This document shows positions 1 to 10,226 of a DNA stretch of 64,000 nucleotides, in pieces. The DNA is from Symsagittifera roscoffensis. Taxonomy: Eukaryota; Xenacoelomorpha; Acoela; Convolutidae. The translations under genes were made by a program, and so were the position numbers. Numbering within the stretch: position 1 is the stretch's first letter; every line of letters begins with the position of its first letter. The notes under the pieces are model-generated. The model was not told the origin of the DNA. It saw only the letters and a program-made list of their open reading frames with translations, and made no database searches. The DNA lies in contig NC_087062.1 of the NCBI RefSeq assembly GCF_963678635.1, positions 26,562,833 through 26,626,832 on the forward strand, written 5' to 3'.

Positions 1-120
1 ACTACAGGAACGCCACGAGAAGGCCTACACATGGTTCCAAAAATTTTTAAGCAAATGTTTGGCGCAATAACAAAATGGTCACTACAAAAACAGAGAGATA
101 TAAAACAATGAAATGAAACC

Positions 121-300
121 TTCTTACAGACATACAGACATACATACATACAAACTTACATACTTACATACATAGATATTCACAAACATAGATACCTACT
201 TTTATACGTACGTCATACACTTTCAAAAACATACACACTTATATCAAACGGAAATATATAAACTTACTCATTTATTAATACATACATACATATAATTAAA
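121..300. repeat. CATA-rich simple repeat
   Basis: The stretch is built from imperfect CATA/TACA units (acatacagacatacatacat and similar). No coding frame is seen in bases 1-508. Confidence 0.7.
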
Positions 301-553
301 CATGTGAGCAAAGTTAAAAACAGACAAAACAGACTTTCTTGGAACCTACAGCAGTCAGGATTTTGTTACCGCAGTCTAAGCCCAGATTTTTATTGGTTTC
401 ATAAGTTTGATTCCGAGTCCTGATCACCCGCAATTTTAATCTTTTGTGCACGCTGTTATTGTTGAACTTCTTTGGGCTTAAACTAAATTAAATGGTCCAA
501 AGGGTCTTGTGCCGAAACTTTGTTTGCACAAGGTCCAAATCAACAAACCTTAC

Positions 554-709
554 GGTCTGAATCCGGACTCCTTCGGCCCGCACCGTCTGAACCAGGGTTC
601 ATTTTGTCCACACGTTCCTAAACCAGACTCCTTCGGTCCACTTGGTCTGAACCCGAATTTCGTTGGTCCACTCGGTCTGAAACCGGATTCCTTCGGTCCA
701 CACGGTCTG
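554..709 (+). repeat. 30-bp minisatellite, five units
   Basis: Five successive 30-base units begin near 554, 584, 614, 644 and 674, each a variant of ggtctgaaaccggattcctt followed by cggtccacac. Because 30 is divisible by three, the plus strand reads as a 10-residue repeat close to GLNPDSFGPH in a short open frame (509-736) that has no ATG. I treat it as a minisatellite, not a gene. Confidence 0.8.
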
Positions 710-889
710 TTTTCTCAGTTTTATTTTTTTGGATGAAAACTTGATTATGTCTTTTTTGATATCGGGAAACTAATTTTCCCACTGCAAGTTTTTTTAAACG
801 TAAACTGCCTTGTTCGTACTTCATATCAACAAGGTAGGATCAACATCATATCAACATCATTCACATCGGTAGAAGCACAGCACAGCATA

Positions 890-1827
890 CCCGGGTTGAC
901 CAAAACTTCTAATCATACAATTTCCATTTATGAAAAACTTCTTGTCATACAATTCCATACAATGCCATACGTACAGAACATTGTATGAAATCTCTATGAT
1001 AAAGATTTTTCCATAAATGAATATTGTATGATAGGTGTTTTTCCATAAACCAAAAATTTTGATTTTTTCTTTCAAAATTTAGTTTCTGAAAAGTTTTTGG
1101 TTGTGTTCGCAACCGAACACAAGTGACAAAGACCTTGGTTACTCAAAACACCAAAGGTTGGACGGTCTTGCATTTACAATCCATAGCAAACGACCTGAAT
1201 TTGGATGTTTTTCACAATTGATATAACAAAAGTAACGAACTTTTATTTTTTGGCAAAATTTTTTAATGATGATTATTTTAAATTTTTGAATTTTCAAGTT
1301 ATCAGACATTGATCAAGGCTTACTTTAACACCCCATACAAAAGAAATAGGAATTTTCAGCGTTTTTGAAAAAAAAATTTAAGTGAAAACAAAATAAAAGC
1401 CAATTTTATTGTATCCAGGACTACGTTATGCACACAAAATATTAAATTTTGCATGCAAAAAAAAATTTCGAAAAATGTTTGTTTGCGTACGAAATTCGAT
1501 TTGCGGTTGAAAAAAAAAACAAAAAATTTTTTGGGCCAAATTTTCAAAATTACTTGACAAATTTTTTGTGTCGCCATCAAAAAAATGCCAGTCATACAAT
1601 TCCCATATATGGGAATTGTATGATAAGCATTTTTTTCAAAAAAACGAGAACCTCAGTTTTTATCACCAGACTGTTTTATAAGAATCAAACATCCACAGAA
1701 ATAAGTTTATACCAGTTTTCAACCATTTTTAGAAATTGTATGAAAATTGTATGACAAGCATTTTTCCATACACTTGATGTATGGAATTGTATGATAACGA
1801 TTTTCGGTGTATGGAGGTCAACCCGGG
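890..1827. mobile_element. Non-autonomous TIR element flanked by TA
   Basis: The element starts CCCGGGTTGACC and ends GGTCAACCCGGG, and both ends are directly flanked by TA, the target duplication typical of the Tc1/mariner superfamily. Inside, the motif catacaattcc and its complement recur in both orientations (around 930-1030 and 1590-1790), giving a partly foldback structure. No transposase can be read in the 938 bp, so it is best described as a MITE-like derivative. Superfamily assignment rests only on the TA and the TIRs. Confidence 0.65.
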
Positions 1828-2030
1828 TAGTGAGTGATAAAAAAATTATCGACTGGACTCTGTGTTCACCTGTTACAGGTTGTAAAACCTTCTTTTTGTT
1901 GACTTTGCTGGTCTAACTCTATACAGAGAAGTTAGCTTAAAGCTTAGTACGTATTGTTTTTTTGTACGCGTAAGCACGTCTTTTTTCTCAGAGCCGACAT
2001 TATACGGTGTTCGTTTTTTAGCAAGGATTT
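1828..2030. other. Intervening non-coding DNA
   Basis: No gene is seen. It may hold a decayed LTR, because a degraded copy of the primer-binding site found at 3899 (acatggaacagccagc) appears at about 2038. Confidence 0.3.
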
Positions 2031-3640
2031 ACTGTATGACATGGAACAGCCAGCTGATCAATAAAAACCTAATCATCTTCAATTCTTTCAGACAAAAGAA
2101 CACAGGGACTATTAATAAAAAAAGGTGAAAATGAACATCAATTTTGAAATGGCTCTTGTCGCAACGATGGGAAGCGATTGACATTGGAAAGTTAATGCTA
2201 GAAAAACCAGAACAGGAAAACCGTTCAAAACAATTTAGGAGGGAGATCCATGTCAACGATAGCAACGGAAACAAATACATTGAAAACGACAGGGAGCTCA
2301 GAAACAGTAAATTGAGAGTTCAATGGTTGACCGATAATAAAATTTTGACAGAACAGGAGTAAATGCACCGAAACTTGTTGAATGATGCAGTGAAGGCAAT
2401 GAAAAAAATTACATTTTCTTGAGCCTAGGATCAGAAGCACAAAAAAAATCAGGCAACAAAAATCAAACGTAAACGTTACGGCAGTGTCAGCGATAAGCCT
2501 TTGGAACCACGTGGAACAAACTTTTCTACCAGAAAAAATTTTAGCCTTCAAACGCTGCAGCTTCATATGCAGTAACCAAAATCTTATGAAATTTAGAATA
2601 ACTCTATGCTAAACTCGTACACGGGGCATCCAATACAGACTGTGGGGACTTAAAAAATGAACCACAGCGACACCCTTTAAAAACGATCAAACCAGAGAAG
2701 AACTCTTTGCAGAAACCGGAGCTCAGAGAGACGCATTTAGAGACGCTCTTAGAAAATATAAAGTACAGAATATTTTAGAGGAAAACCAACATCTGATTCC
2801 AACACTCGGAAAAAAAGTTTCCGAAATCAACAAAACAAAACAAGAACCAATGGGTTACAACAACAATAAGAACAGTGACTATGGAAGAGAAAAATTCAAA
2901 AGCCGGGGCCGAGGATACAGAAACAACAGAAGACAGAATTAAAATTACAGAAGATGATAAACTATCGAAAGAAACAAAGGCAAGAAAAAACATAAATCGA
3001 GCGTTTTAATCGTGGAAAAAATTTCGACGATTATCACTTGGCATCACTCGGCTAAGTACAAAATATGCGCAATATTCGCAGATGGGGATATTTTGCAACC
3101 GCATGCACGTCCTTGGTCCTCTGCATGGTTGATAATCGAGAAAAAAAATAAAAAGAGCACTCGGAAAAGAACAAAAATCTGAAAGGAAATTGACTCAATG
3201 ATGTACCCGGAGTACCTAACTTACCCCAACAGATCGTGTTATTAATTAACTACAAAGACCTGAATGTACACATCGTTAGAGTCAAAATGGAGAGTGAACC
3301 AATCATAGCAATAGCGCGGTTTTTTTCAAAAAAAGATCGCGAAAAAAAAATATAAAAGACGACAACAGCGCGAGTAGACCAGCATGTTAGAATTGTTTTC
3401 TTATTCTTAAAAAATAAGAAAAAAAACTAATACCCTCGATAGAAACACTCTTGTAAAATTGAGAATCTTGCTAAAACCACCGATAAAACCCACAGTAGCA
3501 ACAATCAAGGTCAAAATCGAATAAGACAGGCATCGGAAAAAAATTGGGTCAAACAAGCAAAAATATTTTAAAATGAACAAAAAGCCAAGTGTATAGACAA
3601 ACAACTTATCGGCTCAATCGTTATGAAGTTCCAAATAGAC
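2030..3640 (+). pseudogene. Decayed gypsy gag-pol fragment
   Basis: This is a heavily mutated relative of the gypsy element that follows. A sequence like its primer-binding site lies at about 2038. A block near 2400-2460 reads as FLSLGSEAQKK, matching LFLSLGTEGKKR of the downstream gag. A basic Asn/Arg/Gly-rich stretch at about 2835-2945 looks like a gag C-terminus. Reading frames are broken every 100-300 bases. It is a relic with no intact product, and the alignment to the downstream copy was made by eye. Confidence 0.5.
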
Positions 3641-3898
3641 TGTCATACCGCTACTGCAGTAGCAGTATTTGTCTATGTATGTACAACCAACCTATGGTGC
3701 TTACTTATTACTTTTATGGTATGCTCAAGGTCATAGTGAGTGATGACATTGAGACTAAGTGACAGATCAGAGTTCGTAACACTGATCTAGCTCTCAGTAA
3801 CAAAATAAAACAAAAGAAAAAGAAAATCTAAATTCAATATTCCAAATACAGTATTGAATTACAACTTGTTTTCAACCGATATCGCAACGCATATCACA
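3641..3898 (+). repeat. 5' LTR of gypsy element
   Basis: The segment starts TGTCATACCG and ends ATATCACA, so it has TG..CA ends, and it abuts a primer-binding-site-like sequence. No matching 3' LTR is in the window because the element is cut off at 6129. The left boundary is inferred from the TG dinucleotide and not confirmed by a second LTR. Confidence 0.55.
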
Positions 3899-6130
3899 TG
3901 GCGCAGCCAGCAGGATTCGCAGCTCAAGATAACAGAACGGATATGGGAATTCCGGTATTATGGGCGTCAGCGAATCTAGACCCTCCGTGGCAATTCAAAA
4001 CCTGGTTCGAATAATTTCTCGTGGCGGTTACGGTCAAAGAACATGTGAACCCAGAGATTATTTTGGAAGAACCAAAAGACATATTAGAGGAACCACCAAC
4101 ACGCCCAGAAACACTCAGAGACGGAGAGAATGAAGATGCGAGGAACGCTAGGATTCTTAGAGATAAGCTAGCAATAGATAGAGTAGTATTGGAGAACGAA
4201 GAGATAAAGACAAGAGGCCCACGAGTCGGACACAATGTCTTCTACAACGAAGTACAAAAGAAATTGGTGTCCAGATTATTTTTGTCTTTGGGTACAGAGG
4301 GAAAGAAGAGATTCCTACAAAAGAACCCGCATGCTGAAATATCGAAAATGACGTTCAGGGAAATTACAAACTTGGCAGAAGTCTCGTTTCAAAAGGTAAA
4401 ATAAGTAACATACGAAAGATACAAGCTATTTACGAGAATGCAAGAATCTGGAGAATCTCTGGAATCATTTCACGCAGCGTTAACTGCACAAGCAGCCCGA
4501 TCAGAACTGGGAGCATTGGAAAATGAAATAGTCCGCGACCTGTTTATTTCAAAAATGAAAAACATGACATTGCAGGACACGCTGACATTCGAGACTATAG
4601 ACCCGGAAGAGGTTCTGAAAAGGGCTATAAAATTCGAACATAGCAAGTTAACCACAATGGCGTTTCAAAAGACTAATGCTGCGGTTACAGGGGGATCAAG
4701 TAACAATTACACCTCGGGTGTGAGAATAAAACAAGAACCTGTAATGGCAGTTCGAAATTTGTCAGGGACAACCAAGACTCCAAACAGAAGGGAATCGAAT
4801 AAAAGACAAAACAATAACAAGAATCAAAACACGAAAACAAAACCATGTAATAGATCTGGAAGGACGTTTGACCAGGGACACCTGAAAAATTGTCCAGCGA
4901 TGGGGAAAACCTGTAAACATTGTGGTAAACCCAATCATTTCGCTAAAATGTGCAGATCCCAACAAGTAAGCGAAGTTGCGGAAGACTCGGAAGGATCGGT
5001 AGAGTAATGCGATCAGATAAGTGAAAGTGTTGGGTCATGTAGTGAGTTTGAAGTTATGTCGATACAAACCTATCAAACGGAAAACGAGAGAGTTTCAAAA
5101 TATGTGAAAGATCGAATCAATGAAATGAGGAACAATTCAAACGAAAAAATGATACGATTTCAGAAAATAGATTCGATTCGCGATCCAACATTGAAACGAG
5201 TAAAATCACTAAAAGCCATGGTACGAATAGATAACCAAATAATTCAATTAACAGTGGACACAGGAAGTCCAGTTTCATTTCTCAACTGGGCGACAACGAA
5301 GGAAATTATGGAAAAATCAAACAAAGTAAGATTCATTCCGTCAGATAAACTGAATTTACAAAACAAATTCGTGGATTACAACAAACAACCGATCAGTATA
5401 CTGGGAGCCCTAAAGACCAATCTGAGGTCAGCGGGCTGGGAGGTAAAGGGCGCCACCTTTCTGGTATCAGAACGAAAGACCAGATGTATCATGGGACTAG
5501 ACTTGCAAAGACAAGTGGGAATAGTTACTACAAAAAAACCAGCGCCCAAGGAACTCACCAAGTTTGACGTACTCATGAGCGAGCAGTCAGAAGGTTGGAA
5601 AGAAAAACTTTTCACTCAATTCAAAAACTTATTTGAAAGACAAGGTATTTCGAAAAATCACATTGTAAGTTCAAAATTTAAATATCCATTAAGTCCGATT
5701 CAAGAAAAGGGGAGAAGAATCCCAATTCACATACAAGATAAAGTCGAAAAATAAATCGAGAAATTGTTGACAGAAGGTCATATAACAAAACTTGATAAAA
5801 GTACAAGTGATTGCTTTATCGCTCCGATTGTGATAACAGTAAAGAAAGACGATTCAATAAAATTGGCAATGGACGCGAAACCAATCAATAGACAATTGTT
5901 CAAAAATAAATACCAAATGCCGAATGTAGATGAACTCATTGATGGGGTAAGCCAGATTGTGACTGAAAATAAAAAGGGTACGCTATATTTTTCGGTGTTA
6001 GATTTGAAATATGCGTACAGTCAATTAAAATTGGCTGCTGATACAGCTAGACAATGCAACTTCAACATTGTTGGTGGGAAAGCAACTGGAACCTACAGAT
6101 TTTTGACAGGGTTCTATGGTTTAGCAGACA
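3898..6130 (+). pseudogene. Ty3/gypsy gag-protease-RT (truncated, four TAA stops)
   Basis: A single plus-strand frame runs from the ATG at 3898 to about 6130 and encodes a Gag-Pol polyprotein. It is broken only by four in-frame TAA codons, at 4012, 4402, 5005 and 5752; no frameshift is needed. Gag is followed by a CCHC zinc knuckle (CKHCGKPNHFAKMC, about 4912-4953). Next comes an aspartic protease with DTGSPVSF (about 5257) and the later IMGLD motif. The reverse transcriptase begins near 5764, with LAMDAKPINRQ and the catalytic-motif-A region FSVLDLKYAYSQ. Translation is cut at GFYGLADI, exactly where the inverted repeat of the giant transposon begins, so the YxDD box, RNase H and integrase are missing. 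It is inactive. Confidence 0.85.
3899..3914 (+). promoter_or_regulatory. tRNA primer-binding site
   Basis: TGGCGCAGCCAGCAGG lies immediately after the LTR. TGGCGCAG is the kind of PBS core used by gypsy elements primed by a serine-type tRNA. The gag ATG (3898-3900) overlaps the LTR/PBS junction. Confidence 0.6.
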
Positions 6131-6154
6131 TTACGTCGCCAATCCGTGTTATTT
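6129..6154 (+). repeat. Left terminal inverted repeat of the giant transposon
   Basis: It begins CATTACGTCGCCAATCCGTG and continues TTATTT. It is a perfect 26-bp reverse complement of 22546-22571. Confidence 0.9.
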
Positions 6155-6183
6155 CAATAGTCAGATTTGACTATTAGTGTACA

Positions 6184-6510
6184 TGGATTCCGAATTCAAA
6201 TGATAAACATGCACATGCCATGGATTCCGCGTTCAAATACTCGCATGGCGGCACGAACAGGCATATACGCAAAATCCCGGAATCCGGGACAATCAATTAA
6301 ACCACCGAAAATTGGCAAAATCCCGGAATCCATGGTATAGCGAACAATTACTTGAATTCGGAATCCAGGACATGGTCCCGGAATCCGAGCCATTTTTACT
6401 CAACCACTAAACAAATAGTTGCTAAACAAATAGTTGATAAATTCAATACACTATAACCATGGAATCCAAGACGATGGAATCCAGTGAGAAAAATGGCATG
6501 GAATCCAAGA
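6184..6510. repeat. Left subterminal GGAATCC array
   Basis: About nine copies of GGATTCC or GGAATCC, in both orientations and often extended to cccggaatcc or ggaatccatgg, lie within 380 bp of the left end. A comparable array sits at the right end. Subterminal short repeats of this kind bind transposase in hAT and CACTA elements; the role here is inferred. Confidence 0.75.
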
Positions 6511-6579
6511 CTTTTATAATTTTGAATTTATCTGGCAGAAGTTTACAGTTTTTAAGCAATTTTATTCCATCTTTTTTGT

Positions 6580-6910
6580 TTAGTTTGTCCTACAAGTAAT
6601 TATAACTGCAACTATTAACTTACGTGCTAAAATACTGTATTCCGATAAAAAAAGTTGTGGGTTCAATCGTTTGATCAAACTTAGTTATAACTACTTGTAG
6701 TTGCAACTACTAACTAATTAGTTAATTTCGAGCGTGCCGAAATACTGTACTGAGGTTAAGACACTGCCAGTGTCTGAACTTGTTTGATCAAACTTAGTTA
6801 TAAGTAGGCTACTTGTAGTTGCAACTACTAACTAATTAGTTACTAAGTAATTAGTAATTTCGAGCGTGCCGAAATACTGTACATGTACTTCGATGAAAAA
6901 AGTTGTGGGT
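6580..6910 (+). repeat. Tandem ~110-bp direct repeats
   Basis: Two good copies and one poorer copy of a unit share gtttgatcaaacttagttat, acttgtagttgcaactacta and cgtgccgaaatactgtac (last motif at about 6733 and 6864). No gene is seen between 6511 and 7051. Confidence 0.7.
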
Positions 6911-7051
6911 GCAAATGTTTGAACTACTACTAGTAGTAACTACACGTATGTAACATACAGTATGTTGAACATAAAATATATGGAACTTCCATTGAATGGG
7001 TGTAACACAACTTGAAAAGTTTCTAAGGTAAAAAAGCTGAGCTTGTGAACT

Positions 7052-9772
7052 TCACATGTTGAACATGTATCGAGCAACTTTATCGCCATAATCGTATCGT
7101 AGCTGTTCGAAAGGCTCAATGTTTCTTCGGGCTTTGAATACAGCTAATCGTTTTGGCGGATCGAAGGCATTAAGAACAACTTCTATGATCTTCATATTCG
7201 CATCCAAATTCTTCTTGGAGTTTAGCGTGCTGTGATTAGCCAGTCGACCAAGACAGCGGTTGGTTGGATGTTCAACACACACTTCTGAAGAAGCATCGAT
7301 GAAACGCTTCACAGGCGCGCCAATTTCCAGAACAAATTCAGTCGGAACAGAACGGTTCCTTATCAAATCTTGATATGTTTTATCTGTCACAGCAACCCCA
7401 TGCTAGTCCATGATAATATCATCCTTCTGGAAGGCCTGTGTGCTGACAACGCCTGAAATGTTCAACATTTAAAGTTTACTCTATATTATGTAACACTGTT
7501 ACATGGCATTTTTGAATGGAATTCAAAAAACTGTATTGGTTGAAAACTTTATGACTTTTTAAAACTTTAAACTATAACGTTTGAATCCAAAAAAGAAATT
7601 TTTTTGAAAAAGAAACTTTTGAAAGTTTTGGAAACTTGTCGTCAACGTTTTCAAGAAACGCAAGATTACCTCTTCCGAAGGTAGGGAAAACAACATCACA
7701 AATGCCAACCCATTCTTGCGTATCACATCTGTGGGCCAGAAGCGTTTGTGCTTCCAATGAAAGAAAGTTTCCAGTGCCTTTATAACTAATGCCGCTGGAA
7801 TCAGAAAGCGGCTTTTGTTGTCGCTTGCTTTTCTCTTTCTGCAGCATGGCGATTTGGGACATGACTTTCTTTAGGTCGTGATGAGTTTCCCATTTGTTTC
7901 GCTGGAAAAAACCCGACACGCGCGTCTCCGATACAACAAAGTTTGGATACTGTTTCACAAAAGCTTGTGCTCTAATTGTCTGTCTAATGTATCTTTGTTG
8001 ATCTTGTCTACATCGCACAGCTTTTTCAACATCTTTGTAGGTGTGATTGACAATCTGGAAAAACGTGAGCGTATTGTTTCATACATCCAATTGATAAATT
8101 GTGATACTGTATAAAAAAACTGTGAAGTACAAATCAGCTGAAACAGTCGAAACTTTCCGAAAGTTTCCGAGTCGAAACGTTTTTTAAATTAAAAAATTTT
8201 TTGGAAAGTCAAAGTAGTACCTTGTGAATTTCCTGCGTTTTGTGTTTCACCAGTTGAAATGCAGGATCTTTTGACAAAGGCATGAATTTTGCCACTTGAC
8301 GATCGAGCAATGTCTTGGGTCGCTTAGCAGGCTCCATTTGAGCAGAAATCTAAACAGATCCTTCTAGAACGAATATTCCCCGTTGTGTTCAAATCATATT
8401 AAGAAGTTCAACTTCCACAGACTTATAAATTAAAAGTTGAAACGTACCATGTCAGAAACTGTGGCGGCAATTCTATTCACACGAAACTTGGTGTTTCCAC
8501 TGGAGTTCATAAAAAAAAGTTCTGTTTTGACTTGGATTGGTTGCTCAGGGAAAGATCGAGTGAAAGAAATCTTTTCTTCCGGGACACTCTGAGGTAAGAA
8601 ATGTGGTCGAACTTCAGTGTGATAAAGTTTCAAACCCTGTACGAGCCATCGCGGCAAAATGTGATTCGAACGTTCAGTAGACACTAAACAAACAGTTTCA
8701 CAATTTTGAAAAAAAGTTATACGGAAGAAATTCAAGATGACTCACTTTCACTTTCAAATGAAACCGTTATACAAGTATCGTCCTCATCTGACAATGCCAC
8801 AAACGCTTGTGCAACTGCATGAACAGACATCCAGCTTATGGTTTTTTTCTAGCATTGATGGCACGACATAACAGTATAAGAAGGCTGTCACAAGTTGAAA
8901 TAACGAAACACGTTGTTTATGGGTTAAAAAACCCGATTCTTGGAAAACATCCAAGTGCTCTTTAACAAGTGTTTCGATTTCTTGCCTCTCGCAATGTTCA
9001 TTTTGGTCGTCTTTGGACGAAGCAGCTTCAAGTTGTTCTTGAACGCGTGCAAGTTTTGCAGCTATCTAAACTCAAAACAAAAACTTTTAGTTGAACTACA
9101 AAAGTGAACAAAAACATAGCTGAAAGTTTCCAACTCTTCACGGTTTGAGCAGCAAAAATGCTTTTTGTTTCAAAACAAAAGGAATCTTACCTCGGTTTGC
9201 GAGTCATTGTTCGTTGGAATAACTCGTTTTGCCATATTCTCAGATGAAGACTCAGTGGGAGGCTCTGTACTTGAAATTTCCCATGACAAAGTTGATGAAT
9301 GCTGGTTTGAAGGAGTTGATTCTGAAGGTTGAGAAAAAAAACGGCCGAGTTCTGTTCCATTGGCAGTGTAATCATCATGATGATCAGTGGGCTGGCTGGC
9401 AATTTGATTTCTATGAAAAAACGCGGGATCAAAGTGTGGGTACACCACTGGCATTGGGCTAATGAAGTTTGAATACCCTTCACTTCGAGAAGACACTTGC
9501 TGCGGAGTCTCCAATGTGTGGTAAGTATTGTCATTATGATTAACATCTGTAATAATTGTACAAGGTTCAGCATAGGGCATAGGGCCGAATCGGATGGGGG
9601 TTCCTAAAGGAACTTCCACAGATGGGAGCTGTGCAAAATTTTGGTCGAAACTCCGAGATGTACTACATCTGTTAGTAACAGACTGTTGACTAGATGGAGG
9701 TTCATTACGATCTCTATGGAAAACAAGAGTTTCAAGTTGCGCAGTATTCACAGCAGGAAGTTCGGAGTCCAT
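7052..9772 (-). CDS. SET-domain protein, KMT5A-like (in-frame TAG and one frameshift)
   Basis: Six minus-strand exons join with GT..AG introns in compatible phase: 9772-9191, 9065-8746, 8683-8448, 8349-8221, 8054-7670 and 7452-7052 (TGA stop). Exon 1 encodes a Ser/Thr/Pro-rich, probably disordered N-terminus. Exon 5 is basic and coiled-coil-like. The SET domain is built across the last junction: FGRGV, then NRCLGRLANHS (about 7219-7262) and YDYGD (about 7083-7097), closest to the H4K20 monomethylase KMT5A/SETD8. Its expected role is lysine methylation using S-adenosylmethionine. Two defects are visible. A TAG at 7405-7403 replaces the tyrosine expected before HG, and exon 2 needs one base fewer in an A7 run (8842-8848). 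It is transcribed divergently from the gene at 10227. Confidence 0.75.
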
Positions 9773-9889
9773 AGTTCAGGTTAACGAAACTTGGAATGAA
9801 ATGAGAAGTGACTAGAAAGGATTGCAGAATCGAATGAATCACCCTCGGAGGGTGTTACTAACAACTTACTAATAATAGTATTTTTCAAT

Positions 9890-10084
9890 AATCGAAGTTC
9901 AATTGGTGTTCAATTGGTACTCAAATTGGTTGTGATAATATGCCATATTATACTATATTATATTATACAGTGTATAATTGACTCTTAATTGCTGAATTAC
10001 TGCAATAATATAATAATATAGTATAATATGGCATATTATCACAACCAATTTGAGTACCAATTGAACACCAATTGAACTTCAATT
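9890..10084. repeat. Palindrome between divergent genes
   Basis: Two ~75-bp arms (about 9890-9965 and 10007-10084) are near-perfect reverse complements containing gttcaattggtactcaaatt, with a loop of about 42 bp. It fills most of the 454-bp gap between the start of the SET gene (9772) and the plus-strand gene (10227), so it may act as a shared promoter or be an inserted foldback element. Confidence 0.85.
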
Positions 10085-10226
10085 ATCGTTTCAATAGTCG
10101 TTTTATCCGGTTAAACATAAAGGTTTAAATTGGTTGTTAAAAAATATACTCATCATGACAATTACTCATCATGAGTACAATGATTGTACTAAATATTATT
10201 CACTTAGATAAAATCGCTCCTACAAG

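Noticed and set aside
509-736. 75-codon frame over the 30-bp repeat as a protein gene
   Set aside because: It lacks an ATG, has no splice sites in sensible places and is explained by the minisatellite.
6184-6510. CRISPR-like array
   Set aside because: Repeats are 7-11 bp, irregularly spaced and in both orientations, and the sequence is eukaryotic.
9229-9462. Plus-strand 77-codon frame
   Set aside because: It lies wholly opposite exon 1 of the SET gene and shows no motif.
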